From assembly GCA_050031985.1 (NCBI GenBank), contig JBNAIG010000029.1, forward strand, positions 1 to 64,000: a DNA stretch of 64,000 bases. Direction: 5' to 3'. Numbering within the stretch: the stretch's first letter is position 1; every line of letters begins with the position of its first letter. This document shows, piece by piece, positions 32,711 through 41,374 of this stretch. The stretch is from SZUA-368 sp028533045. Lineage in GTDB: Bacteria > Spirochaetota > Spirochaetia > DSM-2461. Made by a program: the position numbers and the translations under genes. The notes beneath the pieces are model-generated. The model was given only the letters and a program-made list of their open reading frames with translations, did no database searches and had not been told where the DNA came from.

Positions 32711-33315
32711 TAGACCGCTGCTACCGCTCCTTCGGCGACATAATCTCTCAGGCCTTCCGCATTGTCCGCTCGGAAAATCTCTTCTCCCTTTGAGGAGAAA
32801 AGGATGACCGTGGGGGCGGTGAATACATTGTGTTCTACCGCTGCGTTAAGGCCTTCTTCTTCGTCTACGTTGATATGTTTGCCTTCCCAGTCCATGTTGG
32901 AAATGAGTTCTTTTACGGGAGGACAGTTGGGGCAGGTGTTTCTGAAGAAGAAGGAGTAGGAGGCTACGGAGTTGTCAGAAGCAGTGGCTTCTGTGCTGTC
33001 CATGGCAAAAAGATCCGCCTGGTTGTCCTGTTCCTGTACGGGGGTAGCGGGAGCTACAGCCTGTTCTACTTTTTCTTCCCTAAGGGGAGCTTCCACTTCT
33101 ACGGCTACCTTAGCCTGGGGGGCTGGGGCAGGTTTGTTTTCCGGTTCCAGAAACATTTTTCGTACTTTATATTCGGCGCTTTTACCGTTGTTCCAGTTCT
33201 TAACGGATCGGTAGTATCCTACAATACGACTGTATACTTCGGTGGGTCTGGCTTCTATATCGTTAATTTTTTTGTTTAATTCATCAATTCTGCTATCAAT
33301 ATTTTCCACTGTCAT
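32710..33315 (-). CDS. Split NrdD glycyl-radical segment fused to thioredoxin-like domain
   Basis: A 201-residue protein that supplies what the neighbouring NrdD lacks. Residues 1-24 form a charged amphipathic helix ('IDSRIDELNKKINDIEAR'). Residues 25-55 ('TEVYSRIVGYYRSVKNWNNG' onward) match the C-terminal glycyl-radical tail of class III ribonucleotide reductases, with Gly33 as the candidate radical site. A Pro/Ala/Glu-rich linker (~56-115) leads to a thioredoxin-like domain with CPNC (128-131) and 'VFTAPTVILFSSKG', which carries the cis-Pro. AAGGAGA lies just before the ATG and overlaps the nrdD stop, so this is a true separate gene, in another frame from nrdD. It probably pairs with NrdD through the helix and may also deliver reducing electrons; that is inference. 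Confidence 0.8.
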   Translation of the reverse strand: MTVENIDSRIDELNKKINDIEARPTEVYSRIVGYYRSVKNWNNGKSAEYKVRKMFLEPENKPAPAPQAKVAVEVEAPLREEKVEQAVAPATPVQEQDNQADLFAMDSTEATASDNSVASYSFFFRNTCPNCPPVKELISNMDWEGKHINVDEEEGLNAAVEHNVFTAPTVILFSSKGEEIFRADNAEGLRDYVAEGAVAAV

Positions 33316-33325
33316 TGTTCTCTCC

Positions 33326-35431
33326 TTAATTCGCCGTGTTGGCTTTTTCTTCTTCCAGCTTCTTTAGCTCTTTTCTGGCCTCTTCCAGTTCCTTCTCACA
33401 GTGGGGACAGCTGAAGTGCTCTCCCTCCAGGTATCCGTGACAGGGACAAATGGAGTAGGTAGGGGAAATGGTGAAGAAGGGCAGGCGGTAGTTGCTGCAG
33501 ATGGCCTTGACCAGCTCCATACAGCCCTTCCAGTCCTTGATGGATTCCCCAAGGAAACCGTGGAACATGGTACCGCCGGTGTATTTGGTCTGCAAAGGAT
33601 CCTGACGGTCCAGAGCATCAAAAATATCTTCTGTAAAATCAACGGGCAACCAGGTTGAGTTGGTGTAGTAGGGGGACTCCACCGTTCCCGCAGAAAGAAT
33701 CTCCGGGTAGTGCTTCTTGTCGTGGAGGGCCAGACGGTAGCTGGTGCTTTCTGCCGGTGTGGCTTCCAGGTTGTAGAGGTCTCCCGTGTCTTCCTGGTAG
33801 TCGGCCAGACGCTTTCTCATGAATTCCAGTATTTCCTGGGCCAGCTGATGTCCTTCGTCGGTGGTGATATCCTTGCCGATGAAGTTGGTCAGACACTCGT
33901 TCATACCCACAAGTCCAATGGTGGAGAAGTGGTTATTCAGGTGCTGCAGGTAGCGCTTGGTGTAGGGGAAAAGTCCCGCGTCCATAAGATGGCTGATCAC
34001 CTTTCTCTTGATTACGAGAGATTCGGAGGCCAGGTCCATCATGCGGCTCAGACGGTCGTAAAAGTCTACTTTGTTTTCCGCCAGGTAACCGATACGGGGC
34101 ATGTTAATGGTAACTACCCCTAAAGAACCGGTGAACTCGTCCGATCCGAAGAGCCCGCCGCCCCGTTTTCTCAACTCTCTCTTATCGAGCTGGAGGCGAC
34201 AGCACATGGAACGTACGTCGGTGGGATCCAGGTCGGAGTTGATGAAGTTCTGGAAGTTGGGTGTACCGTATTTAGCGGTCATTTCAAAGAGAAGCTGTGA
34301 GTTGGGCGATTCCCAGTCAAAGTCGGAGGTGATGTTATAGGTGGGGATGGGGTAGGCGAAACCTCGACCGCTGGCATCTCCCTCAAGCATGAGCTCGATG
34401 AAGGCCTTGTTGATCATATCCATCTCTTCCTTACACTCTCCGTAGGTAAAGTCCATCTCTTCCCCGCCCACAATGGCAGGTTTTTTTACCAGGTCTACAG
34501 GTACGGTCCAGTCCAGGGTAATGTTGGTAAAAGGAGCCTGAGATCCCCATCGGGACGGAGTATTTACACCAAAAACGAAGCTCTGGATGCACTGTTTCAC
34601 TTCCTTAAAGGAGAGATTGTCCGCCTTTACGAAGGGAGCCAGGTAGGTGTCGAAGCTGGCCAAAGCCTGGGCTCCGGCCCATTCGTTCTGCATAATGCCC
34701 AAAAAGTTTACAATCTGGAAAACAAGAGTGGACAGGTGTGAGGCCGGTTTGGATGTAATCTTTTCGGCTACGCCGCCCAGACCTTCCGTAATGAGCTGGC
34801 GGATAGACCAACCGGCGCAGTAGCCGGAAAACATGGACAGGTCATGGATGTGCATGGCTCCCGATTTGTGGGCTTCGGCCACTTCGGGGGAGTAGATATT
34901 TTTGAGCCAGTAGTTGGCGGTTACGGTCCCGGAGTTATGAAGAATGAGTCCTCCCAGTGAGAAATTGACATTCGCATTCTCATTCACTCTCCAGTCTGCC
35001 TGGGACAGATAGCCGTCCATGGTCTCATTGATGTCGAGCATCAGTTTCTGGGCATCACGAACCGATTCGCGCTTGGCCCGGTACAGAATGTAGGCCTTGG
35101 CCAGGTCTACTCTTTTGCTCTCAATGAGGACAGTTTCCACGATATCCTGAATTTCTTCTACGGCCGGTATGGAATTGGGATGGCGTCCCTCCATGAACTG
35201 AACAAGCTTCGCTTCCACCGAATCGGTTAATTTTTCCGACAGCTCCCGATTCTCACCGCCCGATACGGCCTCAATCGCCTTTTCAATAGCCTCACCGATC
35301 CGGCTCCGGCTGTAGGCTTCGATGGTTCCGTCCCGCTTAATGATTCTTTTCACCGCGAAATGGGACACATCGGAGGCGCCTTTTTCCACTCCAAGGAACT
35401 GTTTCCAGTCCGTTGTTTCTCCCTTAGTCAC
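33326..35431 (-). CDS. nrdD: Anaerobic ribonucleoside-triphosphate reductase, catalytic part without glycyl-radical tail
   Basis: The class III ribonucleotide reductase main chain, 701 residues. An N-terminal ATP-cone (~25-115, 'VKRIIKRDGTIEAYSRSRIG') is followed by the ten-stranded barrel ('NSGTVTANYWLKNIYSPEVA', 'GWSIRQLITEGLGGV', 'RDPL/DPTDVRSMCCRLQLD' region, 'GSLGVVTINMPRIGYLAE'). The zinc motif Cys662, Cys664, Cys675 and Cys678 ('CPCHGYLEGEHFSCPHC') is present. Normally this motif is followed directly by a TEVYSR...GY segment with the radical glycine. Here the chain instead ends in a charged helix ('EKELEEARKELKKLEEEK') and stops. The missing segment is in the next gene, 10 nt downstream. 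It lies 45 nt after nrdR. Confidence 0.95.
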   Translation of the reverse strand: MTKGETTDWKQFLGVEKGASDVSHFAVKRIIKRDGTIEAYSRSRIGEAIEKAIEAVSGGENRELSEKLTDSVEAKLVQFMEGRHPNSIPAVEEIQDIVETVLIESKRVDLAKAYILYRAKRESVRDAQKLMLDINETMDGYLSQADWRVNENANVNFSLGGLILHNSGTVTANYWLKNIYSPEVAEAHKSGAMHIHDLSMFSGYCAGWSIRQLITEGLGGVAEKITSKPASHLSTLVFQIVNFLGIMQNEWAGAQALASFDTYLAPFVKADNLSFKEVKQCIQSFVFGVNTPSRWGSQAPFTNITLDWTVPVDLVKKPAIVGGEEMDFTYGECKEEMDMINKAFIELMLEGDASGRGFAYPIPTYNITSDFDWESPNSQLLFEMTAKYGTPNFQNFINSDLDPTDVRSMCCRLQLDKRELRKRGGGLFGSDEFTGSLGVVTINMPRIGYLAENKVDFYDRLSRMMDLASESLVIKRKVISHLMDAGLFPYTKRYLQHLNNHFSTIGLVGMNECLTNFIGKDITTDEGHQLAQEILEFMRKRLADYQEDTGDLYNLEATPAESTSYRLALHDKKHYPEILSAGTVESPYYTNSTWLPVDFTEDIFDALDRQDPLQTKYTGGTMFHGFLGESIKDWKGCMELVKAICSNYRLPFFTISPTYSICPCHGYLEGEHFSCPHCEKELEEARKELKKLEEEKANTAN

Positions 35432-35476
35432 ATGGTCTCCTTAACTTTTAGGAAATAATTGGGCAACAACGTTGCT

Positions 35477-35950
35477 CTATATATTTTTGCTGTTCTTTTT
35501 AGATAAATTATGTATCACGTCGACGAACTCATCGACATTTTCAAATTTTTGGTAGACCGAGGCAAAGCGCACGTAGGCTACCTTGTCCAGGCCAAAGAGG
35601 GTACTCATAACCATATCGCCCAGTTCGGAAGATTGGATCTCATGGGTCCCCCGGCACTTCATGTCCACTTCGTCCTCAAGGGTATTGAGAACTTCGTCAA
35701 TCTGAAGCTGGGTTACAGGCCGTTTTTCAATGGCTCTGTGCAGTCCCCGTTCGATTTTTTTCTTGTCAAAGGGCTCCCGGCTACCGTCTTTTTTAATCAC
35801 TTTTATGGTGATTTCTTCTATTTTTTCATAGGACGTGAAGCGATATCCGCAGGCAAGGCACTCCCGTCGCCGGCGAATTGTAGTTCCAATGCCGTTTTGA
35901 CGGGATTCCAGCACTTTATCTTCCATTTTCTCGCAAAATGGGCATTTCAT
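35477..35950 (-). CDS. nrdR: NrdR transcriptional repressor
   Basis: The nucleotide-sensing repressor of ribonucleotide reductase genes. A zinc ribbon (Cys3, Cys6, Cys31, Cys34, 'MKCPFC...RRRRECLACGYRF') is followed by an ATP-cone ('IKKDGSREPFDKKKIERGLH') of the same type as in NrdD. Length (157 residues) is normal. AGGAGAAAGG precedes the ATG. It heads the nrd operon and is itself preceded by two NrdR boxes, so it should repress its own operon when dATP is high. Confidence 0.97.
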   Translation of the reverse strand: MKCPFCEKMEDKVLESRQNGIGTTIRRRRECLACGYRFTSYEKIEEITIKVIKKDGSREPFDKKKIERGLHRAIEKRPVTQLQIDEVLNTLEDEVDMKCRGTHEIQSSELGDMVMSTLFGLDKVAYVRFASVYQKFENVDEFVDVIHNLSKKNSKNI

Positions 35951-35974
35951 AGACTGAATCCTTTCTCCTGAGAG

Positions 35975-35990
35975 CCACTATAATAAGTGT
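35975..35990 (-). promoter_or_regulatory. NrdR box 2 (downstream of start site)
   Basis: CCACTATAATAAGTGT matches about 12 of 16 positions of the NrdR box consensus (ACACWATATATWGTGT). It lies just downstream of the predicted transcription start and 41 bp from box 1. Confidence 0.7.
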
Positions 35991-36007
35991 TTCTTGATTA
36001 TGTTTTT

Positions 36008-36036
36008 ATTTTAACACACTATATGTGGTATTTCAA
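36008..36036 (-). promoter_or_regulatory. nrdR operon promoter
   Basis: On the minus strand, TTGAAA (36031-36036), a 17-base spacer and TAAAAT (36008-36013). NrdR box 1 fills the spacer, so repressor binding would directly block RNA polymerase. Confidence 0.6.
36016..36031 (-). promoter_or_regulatory. NrdR box 1 (between -35 and -10)
   Basis: ACACTATATGTGGTAT matches about 13 of 16 positions of the NrdR box consensus. It sits inside the nrdR promoter spacer. Confidence 0.75.
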
Positions 36037-36043
36037 CATAAAA

Positions 36044-36072
36044 TTGACAATTTCTTGATTTGGGATTAACAT
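36044..36072 (+). promoter_or_regulatory. Candidate promoter for acyl-CoA synthetase gene
   Basis: A perfect TTGACA (36044-36049), a 17-base spacer and TAACAT (36067-36072), divergent from the nrdR promoter. The upstream NrdR boxes are 12 bp or more away, so cross-regulation is possible but not implied. Confidence 0.45.
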
Positions 36073-36147
36073 AGAGAACCTATTTCCTTTCTGTAATTAG
36101 GGATAGAAAAAATAAAAAACATCGATTAACTATATAATGAGGTAAAA

Positions 36148-37770
36148 ATGGGAAAATTCGGATTGAATCGTTACACTATGGATCGATTCCTGAAGCGCTG
36201 TTGTGAGATATATGAGGACAGATCCTTTCTGGCTATGGAAGGGGAAGAGTGCATGACCTACGGCGAATTTTATAAACGTGTGGAAAAACACCGGGTAATT
36301 CTTAGGGAACAGGGATTGGTAAAGGGTGATGTGATGGCTCTTTTGGCCGCCGGCTCTCCTAATTGGGCGGTGATGTGGATGGCCGCCATGACCTCCGGTA
36401 TTGTGGCTGTTCCTATTATGGAAGATTTTTCCCGGGAGGATGTGATCTACATTCTTAACCATTCCGAAGCAAAGGGAATCTGTCTGGACAGTCGTTTTTT
36501 GTCCTGGGATCTGGATGAGTTTAATAAGGTCGATTTTCTTTACGATTTGGGAAAAGGAGAATTCCTGAGGGAAAACGACTCCGCCCGGGGCGATACGTCG
36601 GATATGACCGTAACCCTGGAAGAGTATGATCCGGCGGAATATGTCTATACTTCCGGTACGACCGGCTTTTCCAAGGGAGTTATTCTGACTCACGGAAACC
36701 TGGTTTCCAACCTCTTTGAGGGGACGGACCTGATAGACAGCTGTTTTGATTCGGAATCGCTTGTACTTCCCCTGGTTCCCATGGGCCATACCTTTGGTTC
36801 TACTTCGGCCTTTCTTTCCACCATGTATAAGGGGCCGCGGATTGTTTTCCTCAAGAGAAAGCCTACGGTGCCCTATTTGAAAGAGGTGTTCAAGCGGAAC
36901 AGGCCTACCATTCTAGGAGCGGTTCCCCTTATTTTTGAGAAGATTTATCAAAAGCAGGTGCTGCCGGTTAAGAGCAAGAATCTTATGACCCGACTGCTTC
37001 TGGGAAAGTTTCCTCCCACGAGAAAACTTTTTCACCGCATGGCAGGGAAGAAGGTGCTCGACTTTCTGGGCGGTAAGATGAGCTGTATTATTATTGGGGG
37101 TGCCCCTTTTAGTCCGGAAGTGGAGCTTTTTATGAGGGAAGGTCGAATCCCTTATGTTTTGGGTTATGGTCTGACCGAAACCTCTCCTCTTTTAACCTTC
37201 TGTTCCCTGGAAAGTATGAAACCCGGCTCGGTGGGGCATGCCATTAGTGACACGGACATTCGTATTGTCAATGTTCTTGACGGTGTGGGTGATGTGGAGG
37301 TTCGGGGGCCCCAGGTTATGGCGGGGTATTTAAAAGATCCTGAAGGAACGGCCGGTATGTTTACGGCGGACGGATGGTTTATTACCGGTGACAAGGGCTA
37401 CCTGGACAAGGATGGCTATCTCTTTCTAAAGGGCCGTTCAAAGAATGTTATTATTGGAGCTTCCGGGGAGAATATTTATCCCGAAGCGATTGAGGCTCTT
37501 ATATCGGGCGAACCTTTGGTAGAGGAGGTTCTTGTGGGGATGGAAGAGGGTAAATTGGTGGCCCGGGTTTTTCCCAACGAAGATTATTTGAATAGTAACG
37601 GTATGGATAAGGATAGAAAATTACGGGAATTTGCCTTTGAAGAGCTGCGAAGCCGGGTCAATAAAAAGCTTCCTTTGAGCTCCTATCTTTATAAAATTCT
37701 GGAACAGGTAGAACCCTTTGCCAAAACGGCTACGCGAAAAATCAAGCGGCCCCATCTGTTTAGCACTTAG
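36148..37770 (+). CDS. AMP-forming acyl-CoA synthetase
   Basis: An ANL-superfamily adenylating enzyme of 540 residues, probably activating a fatty acid. The P-loop is 'YTSGTTGFSKG' (167-177). Later signatures are 'IIIGGAPFSPEVELFMREG', 'YGLTETSPLLTF' (A5) and 'GWFITGDKGYLDKDGYLFLKG' (A7/A8), ending with the swivel-domain 'KTATRKIKRP' carrying the conserved Lys. The order and the 'GYGLTETSP' motif fit the long-chain acyl-CoA synthetase group rather than acetyl-CoA synthetase; chain length is not determinable. A GAGGT precedes the start. The 3' end overlaps the convergent M28-like gene by 4 bp. Confidence 0.88.
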   Translation: MGKFGLNRYTMDRFLKRCCEIYEDRSFLAMEGEECMTYGEFYKRVEKHRVILREQGLVKGDVMALLAAGSPNWAVMWMAAMTSGIVAVPIMEDFSREDVIYILNHSEAKGICLDSRFLSWDLDEFNKVDFLYDLGKGEFLRENDSARGDTSDMTVTLEEYDPAEYVYTSGTTGFSKGVILTHGNLVSNLFEGTDLIDSCFDSESLVLPLVPMGHTFGSTSAFLSTMYKGPRIVFLKRKPTVPYLKEVFKRNRPTILGAVPLIFEKIYQKQVLPVKSKNLMTRLLLGKFPPTRKLFHRMAGKKVLDFLGGKMSCIIIGGAPFSPEVELFMREGRIPYVLGYGLTETSPLLTFCSLESMKPGSVGHAISDTDIRIVNVLDGVGDVEVRGPQVMAGYLKDPEGTAGMFTADGWFITGDKGYLDKDGYLFLKGRSKNVIIGASGENIYPEAIEALISGEPLVEEVLVGMEEGKLVARVFPNEDYLNSNGMDKDRKLREFAFEELRSRVNKKLPLSSYLYKILEQVEPFAKTATRKIKRPHLFST

Positions 37771-39938
37771 GGGAAGACGTATTCCCCTTCGTCGGCGGAT
37801 AGGTCCAGTACTTCTCTCAGTACCATCTTGTGATCTATCCGGGCCGATTTGTTTTTAATTTCCGGATCCTCCAGAGGGGGGTCGCTATAGTTGAAAATCA
37901 GCTCCAGGTAGGCCTCCGTATCCAGGGTTACCGTAAGGTCCAGTTCCAGGGGAAAGAGAGGGTTACTGCCTATGATAATGCGGCTTTCCTTGTTGTCCGA
38001 CCGGTTGGAGTAGGGGTAGTTACAGTCATAGATTGTTATCTGCCCTTCATCGGTATAGAGCCGGATTTCCAGGGATTCCGGGTTCCCGGCGGGAATCAAA
38101 TTCAGCCTGAGTCTCTTTCTGTTAAGGAAGGAGCTTATTCGGCCTTCATAGGAGAGGTAACTCTCGTCCAGTCTTCCATTAATAAAGGCCTCTTCCCCCA
38201 GATTATTAAGTACCAGGGAGAGGTCGGCATATTCAATCTCCAATGTTCCCATCTGCCTTGAGCTGGTCAGCTTTATGACCCGCTTCCCCTCGCTGTAATC
38301 TATTGTATCCAGAACCGTATAGGGCTGTTTCTGCTCCTCCGAGTAGGGAGAGTAGAGAATGATCTGAAGAAGAATGAATGCGGCGGCTGCCGGTACAAGG
38401 GTAAAGGTGGCCCAGGCCGTATAACTTCTTCTCTCCTTATGATAGTAGAATCGGCTGTAGTGAAGGCTGGTGAGCATGAGGATATAGGGCATGAGAAAGG
38501 TGGTGATAAGCAGATTTCCCGTGATGCGGTCCATGAGAAGATAACGGGAGAGGTCGGGGAAGCTGTTCAGTACAACCGATGTGAGGAAATATAGAGCAGG
38601 CAAGGGGATGAGCAGGGTCAATAGAGTTTTGATATACATTTTCCGGGACAGGGAAAAGGGAAAAAGGCACAGGAGAAGCCACAGGGCGTAGTAGGTGAGA
38701 GATATGTCCCGGGAAGAGAGGAGAAGCAGGTTCCCCAGGGAGAAGAGTATGGCTCCGTAGCTGTAAAAATGGGGGGAGCGGGGAATGGGGATTCCTCTGA
38801 TAATAAACAGGAAGAAGGAGGAGAACAGGAGGGTGAGTAGAAGCTTGAAGTAGAGAATGTTTCGGGGAATGTAGCGCCAGAGGTCGCTCATATTCTTGAG
38901 AAGGAGTATTTCTTCCATGATGAGAGTGGAAAGATAGAGGATAATAAACACCAGAGAGAATATGAGGAGCAGCACCCAGATCGAGGAGCGGTATCTTCGA
39001 ATGTTCAGAGTGAAATTACGGCTCTGAAAGATGACTGTGAGTATGAAGAGGCTGGCCAGGGATATTATGGTAAGCACCGAATGCCACTCTCCTATATAGA
39101 GACTGCGGTAGGCAAATTTAAGGACCAGGTAATTTTTCTCCCGGTTATCTTCCATGCTGTTTGTTTCGGAGCTAAGATAATATAGTAATCCCTCAAGGAA
39201 GGTGCCGTTAAGAGGAGAGGTCGATGGGTTTCCCGTGCCCGATCCGGAGAGGAGCAGGCTGGGGATATCGTGGGACATCCATAGGGACAGTATTTTATTC
39301 GATTTCCCAAAACCGGCCCGATTGAGCAGGTTTTCTATTCCCTGCTGGGGGAGAACCAGACCGGCTTGTTCAAAGGCAAAAGTAAAGGAGCGGAGGAACC
39401 AAAGGGGGCAGTTGTAATCCCTTGTGGAACTGCTGAGCTTAATCTCCGGGCCCTCCACATCAATATAAAGAAGGGAGCTGCTCTCTTCGTCGGTAAAATC
39501 TTCCAGGAATATGGTGCTCCCCACCGGTTCGGGGTTCTTTTCTCCTCCTAAAAAGAGAAGAGTTACTGACCGTGTAGAGGGAAGGGTTTGTAATTCCAGA
39601 GCTAAATTGTATAAAAGAGCCGTATTAAGATAGGAGTAATCGGAGGTTCCATTAAGGGAAACAGCTATGAAAAGTCGTTCTTCTTTTTCTCCGTTGAAAT
39701 CCAGTCGGAGGGAACGGGAGAAGGAGTGGATTCCTTCACGATCGGAATAGTCTATGGTCTGAAAGGGAATTGAGCGGGATTCAAATTCGTTTTCCAAATA
39801 TGTTATAAGGCTGAATTCGTTCTCCGATCCTTCCTGGCAGGGGTAGTGGGCTTTAATCTCTTTTTCGCCTTCCAGGGCAAAAAGAAGAGTTCCTGTTAAA
39901 AAAAGAAGGAGTGATAGAAAGCGCCTATTTAAGACCAT
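37767..39938 (-). CDS. Multi-pass membrane protein with M28-peptidase-like domain
   Basis: A 723-residue protein. A signal/anchor segment ('FLSLLLFLTGTLLFALEG') leads into an M28-like domain (~25-250): 'LFIAVSLNGTSDYSYLNTAL' and 'VTLLFLGGEKNPEPVGSTIF' lie where M28 peptidases have HxD, DN and GGEE motifs. The catalytic Glu of GGE is kept but the next Glu, a zinc ligand in M28 enzymes, is Lys, and the first His/Asp pair is not evident. It may therefore be an inactive or altered relative. About 8-9 membrane helices (~285-540) and a ~170-residue extracytoplasmic beta-rich C-terminus follow. Its start overlaps the folC gene by 14 nt. Confidence 0.6.
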   Translation of the reverse strand: MVLNRRFLSLLLFLTGTLLFALEGEKEIKAHYPCQEGSENEFSLITYLENEFESRSIPFQTIDYSDREGIHSFSRSLRLDFNGEKEERLFIAVSLNGTSDYSYLNTALLYNLALELQTLPSTRSVTLLFLGGEKNPEPVGSTIFLEDFTDEESSSLLYIDVEGPEIKLSSSTRDYNCPLWFLRSFTFAFEQAGLVLPQQGIENLLNRAGFGKSNKILSLWMSHDIPSLLLSGSGTGNPSTSPLNGTFLEGLLYYLSSETNSMEDNREKNYLVLKFAYRSLYIGEWHSVLTIISLASLFILTVIFQSRNFTLNIRRYRSSIWVLLLIFSLVFIILYLSTLIMEEILLLKNMSDLWRYIPRNILYFKLLLTLLFSSFFLFIIRGIPIPRSPHFYSYGAILFSLGNLLLLSSRDISLTYYALWLLLCLFPFSLSRKMYIKTLLTLLIPLPALYFLTSVVLNSFPDLSRYLLMDRITGNLLITTFLMPYILMLTSLHYSRFYYHKERRSYTAWATFTLVPAAAAFILLQIILYSPYSEEQKQPYTVLDTIDYSEGKRVIKLTSSRQMGTLEIEYADLSLVLNNLGEEAFINGRLDESYLSYEGRISSFLNRKRLRLNLIPAGNPESLEIRLYTDEGQITIYDCNYPYSNRSDNKESRIIIGSNPLFPLELDLTVTLDTEAYLELIFNYSDPPLEDPEIKNKSARIDHKMVLREVLDLSADEGEYVFP

Positions 39939-41259
39939 GATATATTTCTCCGGCCAGATAAAAAGAGCCCGTAACCAGCAGGGAACCGACCTTTTGGATA
40001 TCTTTTAGAGCTGATTCTAAAGCGGCTTGTGAATCTTCTATTAATTCACAGGGCCCAAAGGTTTCAAATATACGGGCAATCCCGGCGGGATCGCTTTCTT
40101 TAAATGTGCCCGGTCGGGAGATGATGATTCGGTCGAAGGAGTCGGACAGAAGAGCCGCCATCCCGCGGGCGTCTTTGTCCAGGGCACAGCCAAAAATGAG
40201 AACCCGGGGGGATCTGCTTTTACTCAAAGCAAGAAAGGCTTCCCGGGCCGCCTTAGCCGATCGGGGGGTATGGGCTCCGTCAAGCATGATCAAAGGGGCG
40301 GTAGAGAGGATTTGAGAACGGCCCGGAAGAGCGGCCCTTTTTAAACCTCTCCCTATTGAGTTTTGGGATAGTTGGGGAAAGAGAAGGGAGGCGGCGGTTA
40401 TTGCCAAAGCGGCATTTTCCGCTTGTACCGAACCAACCAGGGAGCATTCGGCTTCCGGGAGAAAGGTATTGTTATTTCTCCAGCTGAACCGGATCTCCAT
40501 AGTTCCCCTGTTGCTGTAGGTGACCCGAATATCTTCAATAAAATCGTCGACACGATAAAAGGGGGCTTTTTTTTCTTCTGCCCGCTTACTTAGAACGGTG
40601 AAGACTTCCTCTTTTTGGGGAGAGACCAGGACAGGAATATTCTCTTTGATAATGCCCGCCTTTTCTCCTGCTATCTCTTCCAGGGTATCTCCCAGGAATT
40701 GGGTGTGTTCCTTTTCTATGGGAGTTATGATGGAAAGGCGGGGCAAGCAAACATTGGTGGCATCCAGCCGTCCTCCCAATCCTGTTTCCAGAATGATAAA
40801 GCTGCACTCCTCTTCCCGGAAGACCAGAAATGCCAGCAGGGTAAGGAGTTCAAAGGTGGTGGGAAAACCTCCGCTTAATTCCGCTTCTTCCAGTTTGAGT
40901 CGAATGCGGTTCATGGCGGCAAGGAGAATCTCTTCTTGTGCAAATCGGGCTCCCCCGTCCTTTTCTATAATTTGCATTCTCTCACGGTAATCGGCCAGGT
41001 GGGGGGAGGTGTAGAGACCGGTTTTTTCTCCCTTCTCCGCTAGGATAAAGGACAGAAATGCCGCTGTGGAACCTTTGCCTTTGGAACCGGCCAGATGTAC
41101 AACGGGGCAGGCTCTTTGGGGATCTTCGAAGAGCCGGCAGAGTTCAACCATCCTTTCCAGACGATAGGCCCTTTTTTTATCCCGGTCACTCTTCTCCAGA
41201 TTGGAAAGGGATTCCATCCAGAGAAAACCTTCCTGTACAGTTGTGAAAGCTTCAATCAT
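39925..41259 (-). CDS. folC: Folylpolyglutamate/dihydrofolate synthase
   Basis: An ATP-dependent Mur-ligase-type enzyme that adds glutamate to folates. The P-loop is 'GSKGKGSTAAFLSFILAEKG', followed by 'GLYTSPHL', 'ILETGLGGRLDATNV', 'ITPIEKEHTQFLGDTLEEI' and 'LDGAHTPRSAKAA', all in the expected order and with normal length (444 residues). The signature matches the bifunctional FolC family. It is the first gene of a two-gene minus-strand unit with the M28-like gene. Confidence 0.93.
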   Translation of the reverse strand: MIEAFTTVQEGFLWMESLSNLEKSDRDKKRAYRLERMVELCRLFEDPQRACPVVHLAGSKGKGSTAAFLSFILAEKGEKTGLYTSPHLADYRERMQIIEKDGGARFAQEEILLAAMNRIRLKLEEAELSGGFPTTFELLTLLAFLVFREEECSFIILETGLGGRLDATNVCLPRLSIITPIEKEHTQFLGDTLEEIAGEKAGIIKENIPVLVSPQKEEVFTVLSKRAEEKKAPFYRVDDFIEDIRVTYSNRGTMEIRFSWRNNNTFLPEAECSLVGSVQAENAALAITAASLLFPQLSQNSIGRGLKRAALPGRSQILSTAPLIMLDGAHTPRSAKAAREAFLALSKSRSPRVLIFGCALDKDARGMAALLSDSFDRIIISRPGTFKESDPAGIARIFETFGPCELIEDSQAALESALKDIQKVGSLLVTGSFYLAGEIYHGLK

Positions 41260-41320
41260 ATGAGGTTTACTATGAACGTTTTACCCGATTTTTTCAAGGA
41301 TATCCCAAGGAGGGGAGGGT

Positions 41321-41354
41321 AAAAAAAATCCCCCGCTTCCAAAAGAGGCGGGGG
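41321..41354 (-). terminator. Rho-independent terminator of the nucleoside transporter operon
   Basis: On the minus strand, a GC-rich stem (CCCCCGC...GCGGGGG) with a short loop is followed by ATTTTTTTT, 20 nt after the substrate-binding-protein stop. A textbook terminator. Confidence 0.9.
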
Positions 41355-41374
41355 ACGATTAAACAATTAAAATC

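Noticed and set aside
33313..33340. Frameshift error splitting a normal nrdD gene
   Set aside because: The stop is followed by a good AAGGAGA and ATG, both proteins have added charged helices at the break, and the second protein continues into a thioredoxin domain, so the split looks evolved. A sequencing error cannot be wholly excluded without reads.
36008..36072. NrdR control of the divergent acyl-CoA synthetase
   Set aside because: The boxes sit upstream of that gene's -35 and there is no functional link, so only the nrdR operon is assigned.
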